Below are positions 39,550 to 47,743 of a stretch of DNA of 64,000 nt, one piece after another. Source of the stretch: Pinisolibacter aquiterrae (GTDB lineage Bacteria > Pseudomonadota > Alphaproteobacteria > Rhizobiales > Ancalomicrobiaceae); assembly GCF_019160155.1 (NCBI RefSeq), contig NZ_JAFNIH010000035.1, positions 62,001 to 126,000 on the forward strand, given 5' to 3'. Position numbers and translations under genes: made by a program. The stretch's first letter is position 1, and every line of letters starts with the position of its first letter. The notes under the pieces are model-generated. The model was not told the DNA's origin and searched no databases. It saw nothing but the letters and a program-made list of their open reading frames with translations.

Positions 39550-40893
39550 TCAGGGCAGGGTCTTGCCCTTGTAGGTCGCCTCGAAGCGACGCAGGATCGC
39601 GTTGCCACGGGTCACCATGCCGTCGATCGCGGTCTGGACGTCGGACTTGCCGGAGAAGATCTCCTGCAGGCCGTTGCCGACCTCGGCGCGGATCTGGGTG
39701 AAGCCGCCGAGGCGCAGACCACGGGTGAGCGGGGTCGGCGGGGTGGCGGTCAGCGAGGCGATGGCGACCTCACGGCCCTTGTAGGGGGCCTTGTCGTAGA
39801 AGCCGTGCGACTTCATGTAGGCGAAGCCGGATTCGGTGACCGGGACGTAGCCGGTGACGGTCGACCAGAACAGCGCGCTCTCCGGCTCGGCGACGAAGGC
39901 GAGGAAGGCGGCGGCGGCCTTGTATTCGGCCGGCGACTTGCCCTTCAGCGTCCACAGCGAGGCGCCGCCGACGAGGCTGTTCTTGCGTTCGGTGCCCTCG
40001 TAGACCGGCAGCATCGCCACGTCCCAGGAGAGGTCTTCCTTGGCGGTGCGGCCGACGGTGCCGTGATCGCCGACCGAGGTCATGATCATCTGGCAGTCGC
40101 CCGCGGCGAAGGCCTGGACCATGTCCTGACCCTGATCCTTCGACTTGATCTTCACGAGACCGGCGTCGTACCAGGCCTTGAGATCCTTGATGTACTTGAC
40201 GAACTTGGTCTTGTTGAAGACCAGCTCGGCGTCGAGGCCGTCATAGCCGTTGTTCTTGGAGGCGACCGGCTCGCCGTGGATCGCCGAGAACTGCTCGAGC
40301 AGCTGCCAGCTCTCGTTCTGCGAGACGTTGATCGCGATCGGGCATTCGTAACCGGCCTTCTTCAGCGCCTCGGCGTCGGCGTGCGCCTCTTCCCAGGTCT
40401 TCGGCGCGGCGGTCTTGCCGATCTTCTCGAAGGCGGTCTTGTTCCAATAGAGCAGCGGCGTCGAGGAGTTGAAGGGGAAGGAGAACATCTGGCCCTTCGA
40501 CGAGGCGTAATAGCCGGCGATGCCGCCGATATAGTCCTTCCAGTCGATCTTGTAGCCGTTCTTCTCCATCAGCTCGTAGGCCGGGACGAAGGCGTCGGAG
40601 AGCATCATGGTGGCGGTGCCGACGTCGTAGACCTGGACCACGGTCGGCTGCTTGCCGGCGCGGAAGGCGGCGATGGTGTTCTGCAGGGCGGCGTCGTAGT
40701 TGCCCTGGCTGGTGCAGACCACCTCGTAGTCGTTCTGCGAGGCGTTGAAGCGGGCGCAGACCTCCTGGACGCGCTTTTCCAGATCGCCGGAGAGGCCGAA
40801 CCAGAAATCGAACTTGGTCTTCTCGGCGGCCTGGGCGCCGGTCGTGATCATCAGCGCCGCGAGCGCGGCCGAGGCGAGCAGGGTCTTCTTCAT
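39550..40893 (-). CDS. ugpB: sn-glycerol-3-phosphate-binding periplasmic protein
   Basis: A 447-residue periplasmic binding protein with a Sec signal (MKKTLLASAALAALMITTGAQA). Family-1 solute-binding features match UgpB closely: FDFWFGLSGDLEKRVQEVCARF, QVYDVGTATMMLSDAFVPAYE, SFPFNSSTPLLYWNKTAFEK, QLLEQFSAIHGEPVASKNNG, LVGGASLWTLKGKSPAEYKA and TGYVPVTESGFAYM. It binds glycerol 3-phosphate and glycerophosphodiesters for phosphate and carbon use. It is the first gene of the ugp operon. A weak Pho-box-like sequence lies about 100 nt upstream. Confidence 0.95.
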   Translation of the reverse strand: MKKTLLASAALAALMITTGAQAAEKTKFDFWFGLSGDLEKRVQEVCARFNASQNDYEVVCTSQGNYDAALQNTIAAFRAGKQPTVVQVYDVGTATMMLSDAFVPAYELMEKNGYKIDWKDYIGGIAGYYASSKGQMFSFPFNSSTPLLYWNKTAFEKIGKTAAPKTWEEAHADAEALKKAGYECPIAINVSQNESWQLLEQFSAIHGEPVASKNNGYDGLDAELVFNKTKFVKYIKDLKAWYDAGLVKIKSKDQGQDMVQAFAAGDCQMIMTSVGDHGTVGRTAKEDLSWDVAMLPVYEGTERKNSLVGGASLWTLKGKSPAEYKAAAAFLAFVAEPESALFWSTVTGYVPVTESGFAYMKSHGFYDKAPYKGREVAIASLTATPPTPLTRGLRLGGFTQIRAEVGNGLQEIFSGKSDVQTAIDGMVTRGNAILRRFEATYKGKTLP

Positions 40894-40992
40894 CGTCGTT
40901 TCCTCGAGGAGACGAGGGCTCGCGCCGAAGGGCCGCGGCAGCCTCGATCAGGATGGGACGGCGCGACCTTGATCGGTCCCGGTGACGTCCCG

Positions 40993-41010
40993 GCGACGAT
41001 TGCATGACGG
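40993..41010 (-). promoter_or_regulatory. Weak candidate Pho box upstream of ugpB
   Basis: On the minus strand it reads CCGTCAT-GCAA-TCGTCGC, about 100 nt before the ugpB start. The first heptamer is 6 of 7 of the CTGTCAT consensus, but the second is only 3 of 7. It shares ACCGTCATG with the stronger candidate upstream of alkaline phosphatase. Phosphate control of ugp is established in other bacteria. Confidence 0.3.
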
Positions 41011-41071
41011 TCTCGTGTACGATCGTCCGAGAGAGACGTCGCCGCGACTCAGCCCTCGGTTGTCGAGGGCC

Positions 41072-42304
41072 TCAGCCGGCGAGACCGTCGACGACGCGGC
41101 CGCGTCCGGCGACGATCGCCGGCACCAGCGCGAACAGGCTGCCGGCGAGGAAGACGAGGCCGGCCCAGAGGAAATCGGGCGCCTCGAGACGGACCGGCAC
41201 GGCGAGGCCGGTCTCGGCGGTCAGGAGATGTGAGACGAGGCCGGCGGCGGCCCAGCCGAGGCCGAGGCCGAGGAGGCAGCCGATCGCGACCAGCGTGGCG
41301 GCCGAGCCCCAGACGGTCGCCAGCACGAATCGGCGCGGCGCGCCGAGCGCCCGCAGCATGGCGTAACGGCGTCGGCGCAAGCCCCCGACGGTGACGAGCA
41401 GCGCCGTCACGGCGAGGAAGACGAGGCCGTCGTCGAGCGCCGAGGCGATCTTCAGGATCCGGCCGACGTCGCCGAGCACGGCATAGAGTTCGACCAGGAC
41501 CTCGGCCGGGAACAGCGCGCCGAGCCCCTTCGCGCGGCCCTCGGCGCGCAACTGATAGGCGGCGGCGAAGGACTTCGGCTTGATCACCAGGGCGGGGAGG
41601 CCCGGCAGTTTCTCGGCGTCGAAGGGGGCGCCGATGTGGTCCTCGCCCTGGTGGCCGTTGCCGAGACCATGGGTCTCCCAGACGCTCTCGACCGGCACCA
41701 TCACGGCGCGATCCCAGGGACCGCCGGTCGGCGGCATGCGGCCGACGACGGTGTAATGGACCTCGCCGTGGACGTGGGCCTTCTCCTCCGGATCGGCCTC
41801 GCCGGGGTGCGCGGCGCTGCCGGCACGGCCGTGCGAGGGGCTGAAGCTCTCTCCGACGGCGATGGTCGCGGCCGAGCCGACCACGGCCTCGCCTTCCTCG
41901 GCGAACATTCGACCTTCGCTCGGAGCCAGGCGGCCCCAGCGGGAGGCGAAATCGGCGGTGGTGCCGATCACCGGGTGACCACGCACGACGTCGCCGAAGG
42001 CGATCGGCGCGACGGCGGCGACGCGCTCGTCGGCGCCGTAGCGACGCAGGGTCTCGCCGTCGAGGAGGGGGAGGGCGTCGAGGCGGAGATAGACCGTCGA
42101 CAGGACCAATTGAGTCGGGCTGCCGGCGGCGCCGATCACCAACGGGAAGTCGCTGGCGGCGGTGGCGGAGGCGTGGCGGAAGGCGCGTTCCTGCGCGCCC
42201 AGCGCGATGCCGACGGCGACCGCGATCGCGACCAGGGCGACGATCACCACGCCGATCCATTTGAGACCGCGCAGATCGGCGAGGATCATCGGGATCGGGT
42301 TCAT
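41072..42304 (-). CDS. FtsX-type ABC transporter permease, His-rich
   Basis: A 410-residue MacB/FtsX-like permease. TM1 is residues ~15-37 (IGVVIVALVAIAVAVGIALG). A long periplasmic domain follows, then three C-terminal helices with the FtsX block RRRRYAMLRALGAPRRFV. The periplasmic domain has an unusual His-rich stretch (residues ~165-245: SPSHGRAGSAAHPGE, KAHVHGEVHYTVVG, ETHGLGNGHQGEDHIG), suggesting metal binding. It overlaps the ATPase gene by 4 nt (ATGA) and lies downstream of a DUF3299-like gene and alkaline phosphatase. The substrate is unknown. Confidence 0.82.
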   Translation of the reverse strand: MNPIPMILADLRGLKWIGVVIVALVAIAVAVGIALGAQERAFRHASATAASDFPLVIGAAGSPTQLVLSTVYLRLDALPLLDGETLRRYGADERVAAVAPIAFGDVVRGHPVIGTTADFASRWGRLAPSEGRMFAEEGEAVVGSAATIAVGESFSPSHGRAGSAAHPGEADPEEKAHVHGEVHYTVVGRMPPTGGPWDRAVMVPVESVWETHGLGNGHQGEDHIGAPFDAEKLPGLPALVIKPKSFAAAYQLRAEGRAKGLGALFPAEVLVELYAVLGDVGRILKIASALDDGLVFLAVTALLVTVGGLRRRRYAMLRALGAPRRFVLATVWGSAATLVAIGCLLGLGLGWAAAGLVSHLLTAETGLAVPVRLEAPDFLWAGLVFLAGSLFALVPAIVAGRGRVVDGLAG

Positions 42305-43026
42305 CGTGTCGTCTCCGGGTCGAGCCGGCCGGCGCGGAGCGCGACGACCCGGTCCATGCGGGCGAGAAGGTCGCGGTCGTGGGCGGCGACGATCAGGGTC
42401 GCGCCGCTCTCGCGCGCCGTGGCGACCAGAAGGTCGGCGACCTCGTGGCCGTTGGCGGCGTCGAGGCTGGCGGTCGGTTCGTCGGCGAGGATCAGGCGGG
42501 GGCCCATCAGGAGGGCTCGGGCGACGGCGACGCGCTGGCGCTCGCCCCGCGAGAGGCGCGCCGCCCGGCGGGCGGGATCGGCGAGGCCGACGCGCTCGAT
42601 CAGGGCGTGGGCACGGGCACGCAGGGCGGGGGCCGCGCGGAAGGCGGCGAATCGGGCGGGCAGCAGCACGTTGTCGAGAACCGAGAGTTCGTCGACGAGG
42701 TGGAAATCCTGGAAGACGAAGCCGACGGTCTCGCGCCGCCAGCGGTCGCGGGCGCCTTCGCCGAGGCGGTCGATCCGGGTCGCCCCCCAGGTGACGGCGC
42801 CTTCGCTCGGAAGCGCGAGGCCGGCGACGATGTGGAGCAGCGTCGACTTGCCGGCACCCGACGGGCCGGAGACGCCGAGCGCGGTGGCGGGGGCGACGTC
42901 GAGTCGATCGAGGCGCAGTGCCTCGAAGGGGGCGTTTCCCTTGCGGGCATGGACGACGGCGACGGCGTCGAGCGTCAGCGTCTCGGCCGGGGCGGGCGCC
43001 TCAGGGGCCACGGCGATATTCGGCAT
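42301..43026 (-). CDS. ABC transporter ATPase (LolD/MacB type)
   Basis: A 241-residue ATPase, partner of the FtsX-type permease. Walker A is GPSGAGKSTLLHIVAG, the signature is LSRGERQRVAVARALLMGP, Walker B is LILADEPTASLDAANG, and the H-loop is VAAHDRDLLARMD. This is the LolD/MacB/FtsE class that powers mechanotransmission rather than classical transport. Its start overlaps the end of the DUF3299-like gene by 26 nt, and its end overlaps the permease start, so all three are co-expressed. Confidence 0.9.
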   Translation of the reverse strand: MPNIAVAPEAPAPAETLTLDAVAVVHARKGNAPFEALRLDRLDVAPATALGVSGPSGAGKSTLLHIVAGLALPSEGAVTWGATRIDRLGEGARDRWRRETVGFVFQDFHLVDELSVLDNVLLPARFAAFRAAPALRARAHALIERVGLADPARRAARLSRGERQRVAVARALLMGPRLILADEPTASLDAANGHEVADLLVATARESGATLIVAAHDRDLLARMDRVVALRAGRLDPETTR

Positions 43027-43486
43027 CGACGATCCTCAATTGGCTGACGAAGCCGGTGTCGGGATCGGTGGCGGTGCCGACCTCGAGCGTGCCGGTGACG
43101 GTGACGCGCGTGCCGGCGGAGACCAGCGGGCTCGCCCCGGCGAGGCGGACGACGACGATGTCGGAGGGCCAATCGGCGTCGGACTGGCAGAAGGGGCAGA
43201 TCGCCAGCGGCTCGCGGGTCAGGACGAAGAAGGTCGCCTCGGCCATCAGCGGCGGCGCCATGTAGCCGATTATCGAGACCGGCTTGCCGACGGAGGCCTT
43301 GACGGTCGGGGAGAACACCAGACCGCGCACGCCGAATTCGGAATAGAGCGTGTCGAAGGTCAGCGGCGTCGGCGCGGCGGCGCGGGCGGATCCGGGGAGA
43401 GCCGCGAAAGCGAACCACGCGGCGGTGAAACACCGCCGCGTGATCCCGATCCTGGTCGATCCCGAGAGGGAATCGGACATGGACAT
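43001..43486 (-). CDS. DUF3299-like exported protein
   Basis: A 161-residue exported protein; the N-terminal TRRCFTAAWFAFAALPGSARA is a Tat-like or Sec signal. The mature part has VRGLVFSPTVKASVGKPVSI, MAPPLMAEATFFVLTREPLA and a CPFCQSDADWP cysteine pair, as in DUF3299 proteins. Their role is unknown; they recur next to FtsX-type ABC genes. Three starts are near each other (GTG 43492, ATG 43486, ATG 43480); I give 43486. Confidence 0.75.
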   Translation of the reverse strand: MSMSDSLSGSTRIGITRRCFTAAWFAFAALPGSARAAAPTPLTFDTLYSEFGVRGLVFSPTVKASVGKPVSIIGYMAPPLMAEATFFVLTREPLAICPFCQSDADWPSDIVVVRLAGASPLVSAGTRVTVTGTLEVGTATDPDTGFVSQLRIVDAEYRRGP

Positions 43487-43508
43487 CCTCACTTCTTCGC
43501 TCGTCCGC

Positions 43509-45251
43509 TCACTTGGCGAGGCCGAGAGCGGTCGCCATGGCGCGGAAGACGCGGGTGTTGTCGAGGCGGCCGTGGAAGACCTCCGCGCCCGGGCCCATCG
43601 CCGTCAGCAGCACGTCGTCGCCCGAATGGACGCCCGAGGAGGCATCGAAGGGCAGGTTGCCGGTGATGTGGACGGCGCCGGGACGCTCGCAGTTCTTCGG
43701 GTTCTCGACATAGGTCTTCGGCGTGGCGCCGGCGACGGCCGGGACGTTCTCGCCGTCCATGAAGGGCTTGGCGTTGAAGCAGGTGTCCGGGGTGGTGCCG
43801 AACTCGAGGGCGATGCGCCGGGAGACATCGATGTTGGTGGGATAGCCCTCGGCGTCGACCGGGCCGTAGTTCGGCACCTTGGCGTCGGCGTAGGTGCCGA
43901 GCTTCTCGCGCGGGGTCTGGCCCGGACGGTCGTCGTCATAGGTGCCGATGATCGACACGGGGTGGGCGTGGTCGGCCACGACGATGATCATGGTGTCGCC
44001 GTTCTTCGCCGCGAAGTCCTTGGCGTATTTGACGGCGTTGTCGAGCATGATGGTGTCGAAGAGCGCGCGCTCGGGGTCGAGCGAGTGCGAGTACTTGTCG
44101 ATGCGGGCGCTCTCGACCATCAGGAAGAAGCCGTTCGGGTTCTTCGACAGGGTGGCGATCGCCGCCTTGGTCTCGTCGACCACGTCGGGCTGGTCGGGGA
44201 ACTTCGAGACGGAGCCCTTCTTGAGATACTTCAGGTCGAGGGCGCCGTCGATGTTGCCGGTGTTGTAGAGGCCGAGGATCTTCGACTTGCCGTCGGCGAC
44301 CGCCTTCTCCATCTCGGTCTTGGTCGAGACGAAGGCGTAGCCGGCCTCCTCGAACTTCTTGAGATAGTCGACGTCGTCCTTGCGCTTGGAGCCGGGGGTC
44401 GACTTCGGCAGGAAGTTGGGCGAGCCGCCGCCCATGATCACGTCCGGCTTCACGTCGTAGAACATCTCGACGATGTCGTTGAAGTCGGAGCGCTTGCGGG
44501 TGTGGGCGACGATGCCGGCCGGGGTGGCGTCCTCGATCTCGGAATTGGTGACGACGCCGAGCGCCATGCCGGTCTTGCGCTTCACCAGTTCGCCGATGGT
44601 CTCGACCTTGGGATGGTCGAGGGTGTTCTTGTTCTTGGCGCAGTAGATGCCGAGCGCGTTGACGCAGGTCTTGTGGCCGGTCGTGTAGGCGCTCATCGCA
44701 TTGGCGCTGTCGGTGACGATCGAATCCGTGCCGGGCGTCGAGATCAGCGCCATGTAGGGCATGTCGTCGACGGCGAGCTCGCCGCCGAAGTGGCCCTGGA
44801 CGATGCCCTTCGACATGATGCGGGCGGCGGTGCGATGGGCGATCGAGAAGCCGTCGCCGACGAAGAGGATGACGTTCTTGGCGACGCGGCCCTTGGGCGT
44901 GTCGAACACTTCCCAGGCGACCGACTTCTTCTCGGTGCCGGCGGAGGCTTCGACCTTCACCTTGCCGGCGGTGGTCAGCGACACGCCACGCAGCCAATAG
45001 GCGGTCAGGTCGTGGCCGTCCTCCTTGGCGACGATCTCGGGCTTGGCGCCCAGCACCTCGGCGGCGTCCTTGCCGTCGATCGTGACCTTCAACTGGTCGG
45101 CGGCGACGGTGCCGGGGAATTCGACCTTGAGGTCGAACTTGGAGCCGGAGAGGATCTCCGCCCGATCGAGCGGATAGATGGTCTGGGCGACGGCACCGCC
45201 GGTCCAGCCGGCGGTGACCAGAACGGTCGCGAGAAGGGCGCGCTTCAGCAT
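43509..45251 (-). CDS. Alkaline phosphatase (PhoA-type)
   Basis: A 580-residue periplasmic metallophosphatase with a Sec signal (MLKRALLATVLVTAGWTGGA). Catalytic features are FVGDGFSI (metal Asp), the nucleophile Ser in TDSANAMSAYTTGHKT, MVESARIDKYSH, VADHAHPVSIIGTY and a C-terminal HSGDDVL histidine. An N-terminal extra domain of ~100 residues precedes the catalytic core, which is longer than E. coli PhoA. It releases phosphate from organic esters. A candidate Pho box lies upstream; the DUF3299-like and ABC genes follow in the same direction with a 22-nt gap. Confidence 0.93.
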   Translation of the reverse strand: MLKRALLATVLVTAGWTGGAVAQTIYPLDRAEILSGSKFDLKVEFPGTVAADQLKVTIDGKDAAEVLGAKPEIVAKEDGHDLTAYWLRGVSLTTAGKVKVEASAGTEKKSVAWEVFDTPKGRVAKNVILFVGDGFSIAHRTAARIMSKGIVQGHFGGELAVDDMPYMALISTPGTDSIVTDSANAMSAYTTGHKTCVNALGIYCAKNKNTLDHPKVETIGELVKRKTGMALGVVTNSEIEDATPAGIVAHTRKRSDFNDIVEMFYDVKPDVIMGGGSPNFLPKSTPGSKRKDDVDYLKKFEEAGYAFVSTKTEMEKAVADGKSKILGLYNTGNIDGALDLKYLKKGSVSKFPDQPDVVDETKAAIATLSKNPNGFFLMVESARIDKYSHSLDPERALFDTIMLDNAVKYAKDFAAKNGDTMIIVVADHAHPVSIIGTYDDDRPGQTPREKLGTYADAKVPNYGPVDAEGYPTNIDVSRRIALEFGTTPDTCFNAKPFMDGENVPAVAGATPKTYVENPKNCERPGAVHITGNLPFDASSGVHSGDDVLLTAMGPGAEVFHGRLDNTRVFRAMATALGLAK

Positions 45252-45321
45252 GGCAACCTCGTCAATGGGCGAGCCCGACGGGGCCCGCGCGAGTTCGATG
45301 CCGACGAGGAACACCCTTCCC

Positions 45322-45339
45322 ATTGCAGTTCCATGACGG
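45322..45339 (-). promoter_or_regulatory. Candidate Pho box of alkaline phosphatase
   Basis: The minus strand reads CCGTCAT-GGAA-CTGCAAT, two heptamers with a 4-nt spacer, 11 of 14 matching the CTGTCAT-N4-CTGTCAT consensus of PhoB. It lies about 70 nt before the phosphatase start. An adjacent 9-bp inverted repeat (45346-45370) may belong to the same control region. Confidence 0.5.
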
Positions 45340-45395
45340 TCCGTCGCATGGGCGTGGATATCGCCCATGCGCGTCCCACGCCGCCCGGCCCTGGT

Positions 45396-46382
45396 TCACC
45401 AGCGCTGATGGACGTGCGGCGCGATCATCGTGCGGTAGATCTCGCGGATCGCCTCCATCGTCGCCGGCGGGATCGGCGGCAGATCGGCGGCAGCGGCGTT
45501 GGCGCGGGCCTGATCGGCGTTGCGGGCGCCGGGGATCACCACCGAGACGGCGGTCTCCATCAGGATCCAACGCAGGGCGAAGGCGGCCATGGCCACGCCC
45601 TCGGGCACCACGCGGCGGATCTCCTCGACCGCCGCCAGGCCGACGTCGAAGGGCACGCCGGCGAAGGTCTCGCCGACGTCGAAGGCCTCGCCGTGGCGGT
45701 TGAACTTGCGGTGGTCGTCGTCGGCGAAGACGGTGGAGCGGCCGATCTTGCCGGTGAGGAGGCCGCTCGCCAGGGGGACGCGGGTGATCACGGCGATGCC
45801 GCGACGCTCGGCCTCGCGGAAGAACAGGCCGGCCGGGCGCTGGCGGAACATGTTGTAGATGATCTGGATCGACACCACGCCGGGGTATTCGATCGCCTTC
45901 AGCGCCTCCTCGACCTTCTCGACGCTGACGCCGTAGTCGCGGATCTTGCCGGCGCGCTTCAGGCCGTCGAGCGCGTCGAACACCTCGGGGCGGTAGAGGG
46001 TCTCGGTCGGCGGGCAATGGAGCTGGACGAGGTCGAGCCGCTCGACGTCGAGATTGGCGAGGCTGCGGTCGACGAAGGCCTCGAGATTGGCGGCGGTGTA
46101 GCCGGCGTCGACGTGGGGGGCGAGGCGGCGGCCGGCCTTGGTGGCGACGAAGGGGCGGTCGCCGCCGCGCTCGCGCAGCACCTCGGCGATGATTCGCTCC
46201 GAACGGCCGTCGCCGTAGACGTCGGCGGTGTCGACGAAGGTCATGCCGGCGTCGAGCGCGGCATGGAGCGCGGCGCGGCCGTCGGCCTCGTCGACGGATC
46301 CCCAGGAGCCGCCGATCTGCCAGGCACCGAAACCGATTTCGGAAACGGCGACGCCGGTGTGGCCGAAGATGCGGGTCTTCAT
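45396..46382 (-). CDS. Aldo/keto reductase
   Basis: A 328-residue NADPH-dependent oxidoreductase of the AKR superfamily. The start MKTRIFGHTGVAVSEIGFGA, the catalytic-region blocks FVDTADVYGDGRSERIIAEV, FVATKAGRR and LDLVQLHCPPTETLY, and the C-terminal SVVIPGARNADQARANA are present. It is divergent from the aldose epimerase gene, across a region with operator-like repeats. It may act on sugars such as xylose or arabinose, as in other xylose clusters, but the substrate is not shown. Confidence 0.9.
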   Translation of the reverse strand: MKTRIFGHTGVAVSEIGFGAWQIGGSWGSVDEADGRAALHAALDAGMTFVDTADVYGDGRSERIIAEVLRERGGDRPFVATKAGRRLAPHVDAGYTAANLEAFVDRSLANLDVERLDLVQLHCPPTETLYRPEVFDALDGLKRAGKIRDYGVSVEKVEEALKAIEYPGVVSIQIIYNMFRQRPAGLFFREAERRGIAVITRVPLASGLLTGKIGRSTVFADDDHRKFNRHGEAFDVGETFAGVPFDVGLAAVEEIRRVVPEGVAMAAFALRWILMETAVSVVIPGARNADQARANAAAADLPPIPPATMEAIREIYRTMIAPHVHQRW

Positions 46383-46432
46383 GGCATGTCCTCTCTGACG
46401 GGTGGGCGAGCAGCCTACTCACCGCAAATTTT

Positions 46433-46474
46433 CGATTGGCGTACCTCGAGATAATGCATCGAAGCCTCGATGCA
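46433..46474. promoter_or_regulatory. Operator-like sequences between AKR and epimerase genes
   Basis: TGCATCGA and TCGATGCA form a perfect 8-bp inverted repeat (46455-46474). Just before it, CGATTGGCGTACCTCG (46433-46448) matches 11 of 16 positions of the xyl operator TGAGTTGCGCACCTCA. The region sits between divergent genes, so shared control by the LacI-type regulator is possible. Confidence 0.4.
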
Positions 46475-46629
46475 ATGGGGATCCGGCAGGACGAGGCTTC
46501 GGCGCGGCTGCGGTCGATCGCCTCTCCCCCTCGGCGGCTCCCGGGAGTAGACAGGGGGCGGGCACGGCCGGAACGGCGGCCCGGCGCACCGACGGCGCGC
46601 CTTCCGGGGCACGGAGACGGACGACGATC

Positions 46630-47631
46630 ATGGCACTCATCCGCGATTTCGGGACGATCGACGGCGAGGCGGTCCAGGCGGTGGAGCTGCGCTCGCCGGG
46701 TGGGGCGGTCGCCTCGATCGTGACGATCGGTGCGGCGGTGCGCGGGCTCACGGTGCCGGTCGGCGACGGCGCGCCGCGCCCGGTGGTGCTCGGCTACGAG
46801 ACGATCGAGGGTTATCGGCTCAATCCGTCCCATCTCGGGGTGATCGCCGGGCGCTGCGCCAATCGCATCGGCGGCGGGCGGTTTCGTCTCGACGGGCGCG
46901 AGGTTCGGCTGGCGGTGAACGAGGGCGGCGTCAACACGCTGCACGGCGGTCCGGTCGGCTTCACCCGGCGGATCTGGCGGCTCGAGGGCGCGAGCGAGGA
47001 CGCGGTCGAGCTGTCGCTGGTGTCGGAGGACGGCGATCAGGGCTGGCCGGGCCAGGTCGAGGCGCGGGTGGTCTATCGCCTGACCGGGGCGGCGTCGCTG
47101 GAGATCTCGGCGAGTGCCACATGCGACGCGCCGACGCCGGTGAACCTCACCAATCACGCCTATTTCACCCTGAACGGCGGCGCCGATTGCCGCGATCACC
47201 GGCTCGAACTCGCGGCCGACTTCTACACGCCGGTCGACGCGGCGATGATCCCGACCGGCGCGATCCTGCCGGTGGCGGGAACCGAATACGATTTTCGCAA
47301 CCCGCGTCGCATCGACGGCGACTACGACGTCGCCTTCGCGCTCTCGGGCGCGCCGGGGGAGGTGGCGCTCGCGGCGCGGGTGTGGGCGCCGGACGGGCGC
47401 CTGAGGCTCGAGGTGGAGACCGATCAGCCGGCGCTCCAGCTCTATACCGCCGCCCATCTCGGCGCGGCGGGTGCGGCGCACGACGGGATCGCGCACGGGC
47501 CTCATGCCGGGTTCTGCCTCGAGGCGCAGGGGTTCGTCGACGCGCCCAACAAGCGTCAATTCCCGTCGGTGCTGCTGCGGCCGGGCGCCCGCTATCGGCA
47601 TCGGACCGCCTATCGGTTCTTCGCCGACTGA
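46630..47631 (+). CDS. galM: Aldose 1-epimerase (mutarotase)
   Basis: A 333-residue mutarotase that interconverts alpha and beta anomers of aldoses. Family features are IAGRCANRIGGGRFRLDG, the VNTLHGGPVGFTRRIW block, VNLTNHAYFTLNGG (substrate His) and the C-terminal FCLEAQGFVDAPNKRQFPSV (catalytic Glu). The ATG at 46630 lies just before MALIRDFGT. It lies 112 nt before the xyl regulator, so here it probably works on xylose or related sugars. Confidence 0.94.
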   Translation: MALIRDFGTIDGEAVQAVELRSPGGAVASIVTIGAAVRGLTVPVGDGAPRPVVLGYETIEGYRLNPSHLGVIAGRCANRIGGGRFRLDGREVRLAVNEGGVNTLHGGPVGFTRRIWRLEGASEDAVELSLVSEDGDQGWPGQVEARVVYRLTGAASLEISASATCDAPTPVNLTNHAYFTLNGGADCRDHRLELAADFYTPVDAAMIPTGAILPVAGTEYDFRNPRRIDGDYDVAFALSGAPGEVALAARVWAPDGRLRLEVETDQPALQLYTAAHLGAAGAAHDGIAHGPHAGFCLEAQGFVDAPNKRQFPSVLLRPGARYRHRTAYRFFAD

Positions 47632-47703
47632 CTGAGCCATCCTCCCGTCGGACAAGGCTTTTTCGCTCTGCCGCGCGGTCTCTGGCGCAGTGCAGCGACG
47701 AAT

Positions 47704-47719
47704 TGAGTTGCGCACCTCA
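47704..47719. promoter_or_regulatory. Xylose regulator operator, copy 1
   Basis: TGAGTTGCGCACCTCA is a near-perfect palindrome, 25 nt before the regulator start. It lies inside TTGAGTTGCGCACCTCAGA (47703-47721), a 19-nt segment repeated exactly, inverted, at 57442-57460 before xylF. GCGCAGTGCAGC lies just upstream in both promoters. Confidence 0.75.
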
Positions 47720-47743
47720 GATTTTTGCGCAATCCATCGTGAC

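Noticed and set aside
45346-45370. 9-bp inverted repeat GCATGGGCG/CGCCCATGC upstream of the phosphatase.
   Set aside because: Not assigned to a specific regulator; no second copy was noticed elsewhere in the window, so it is only noted with the Pho box.
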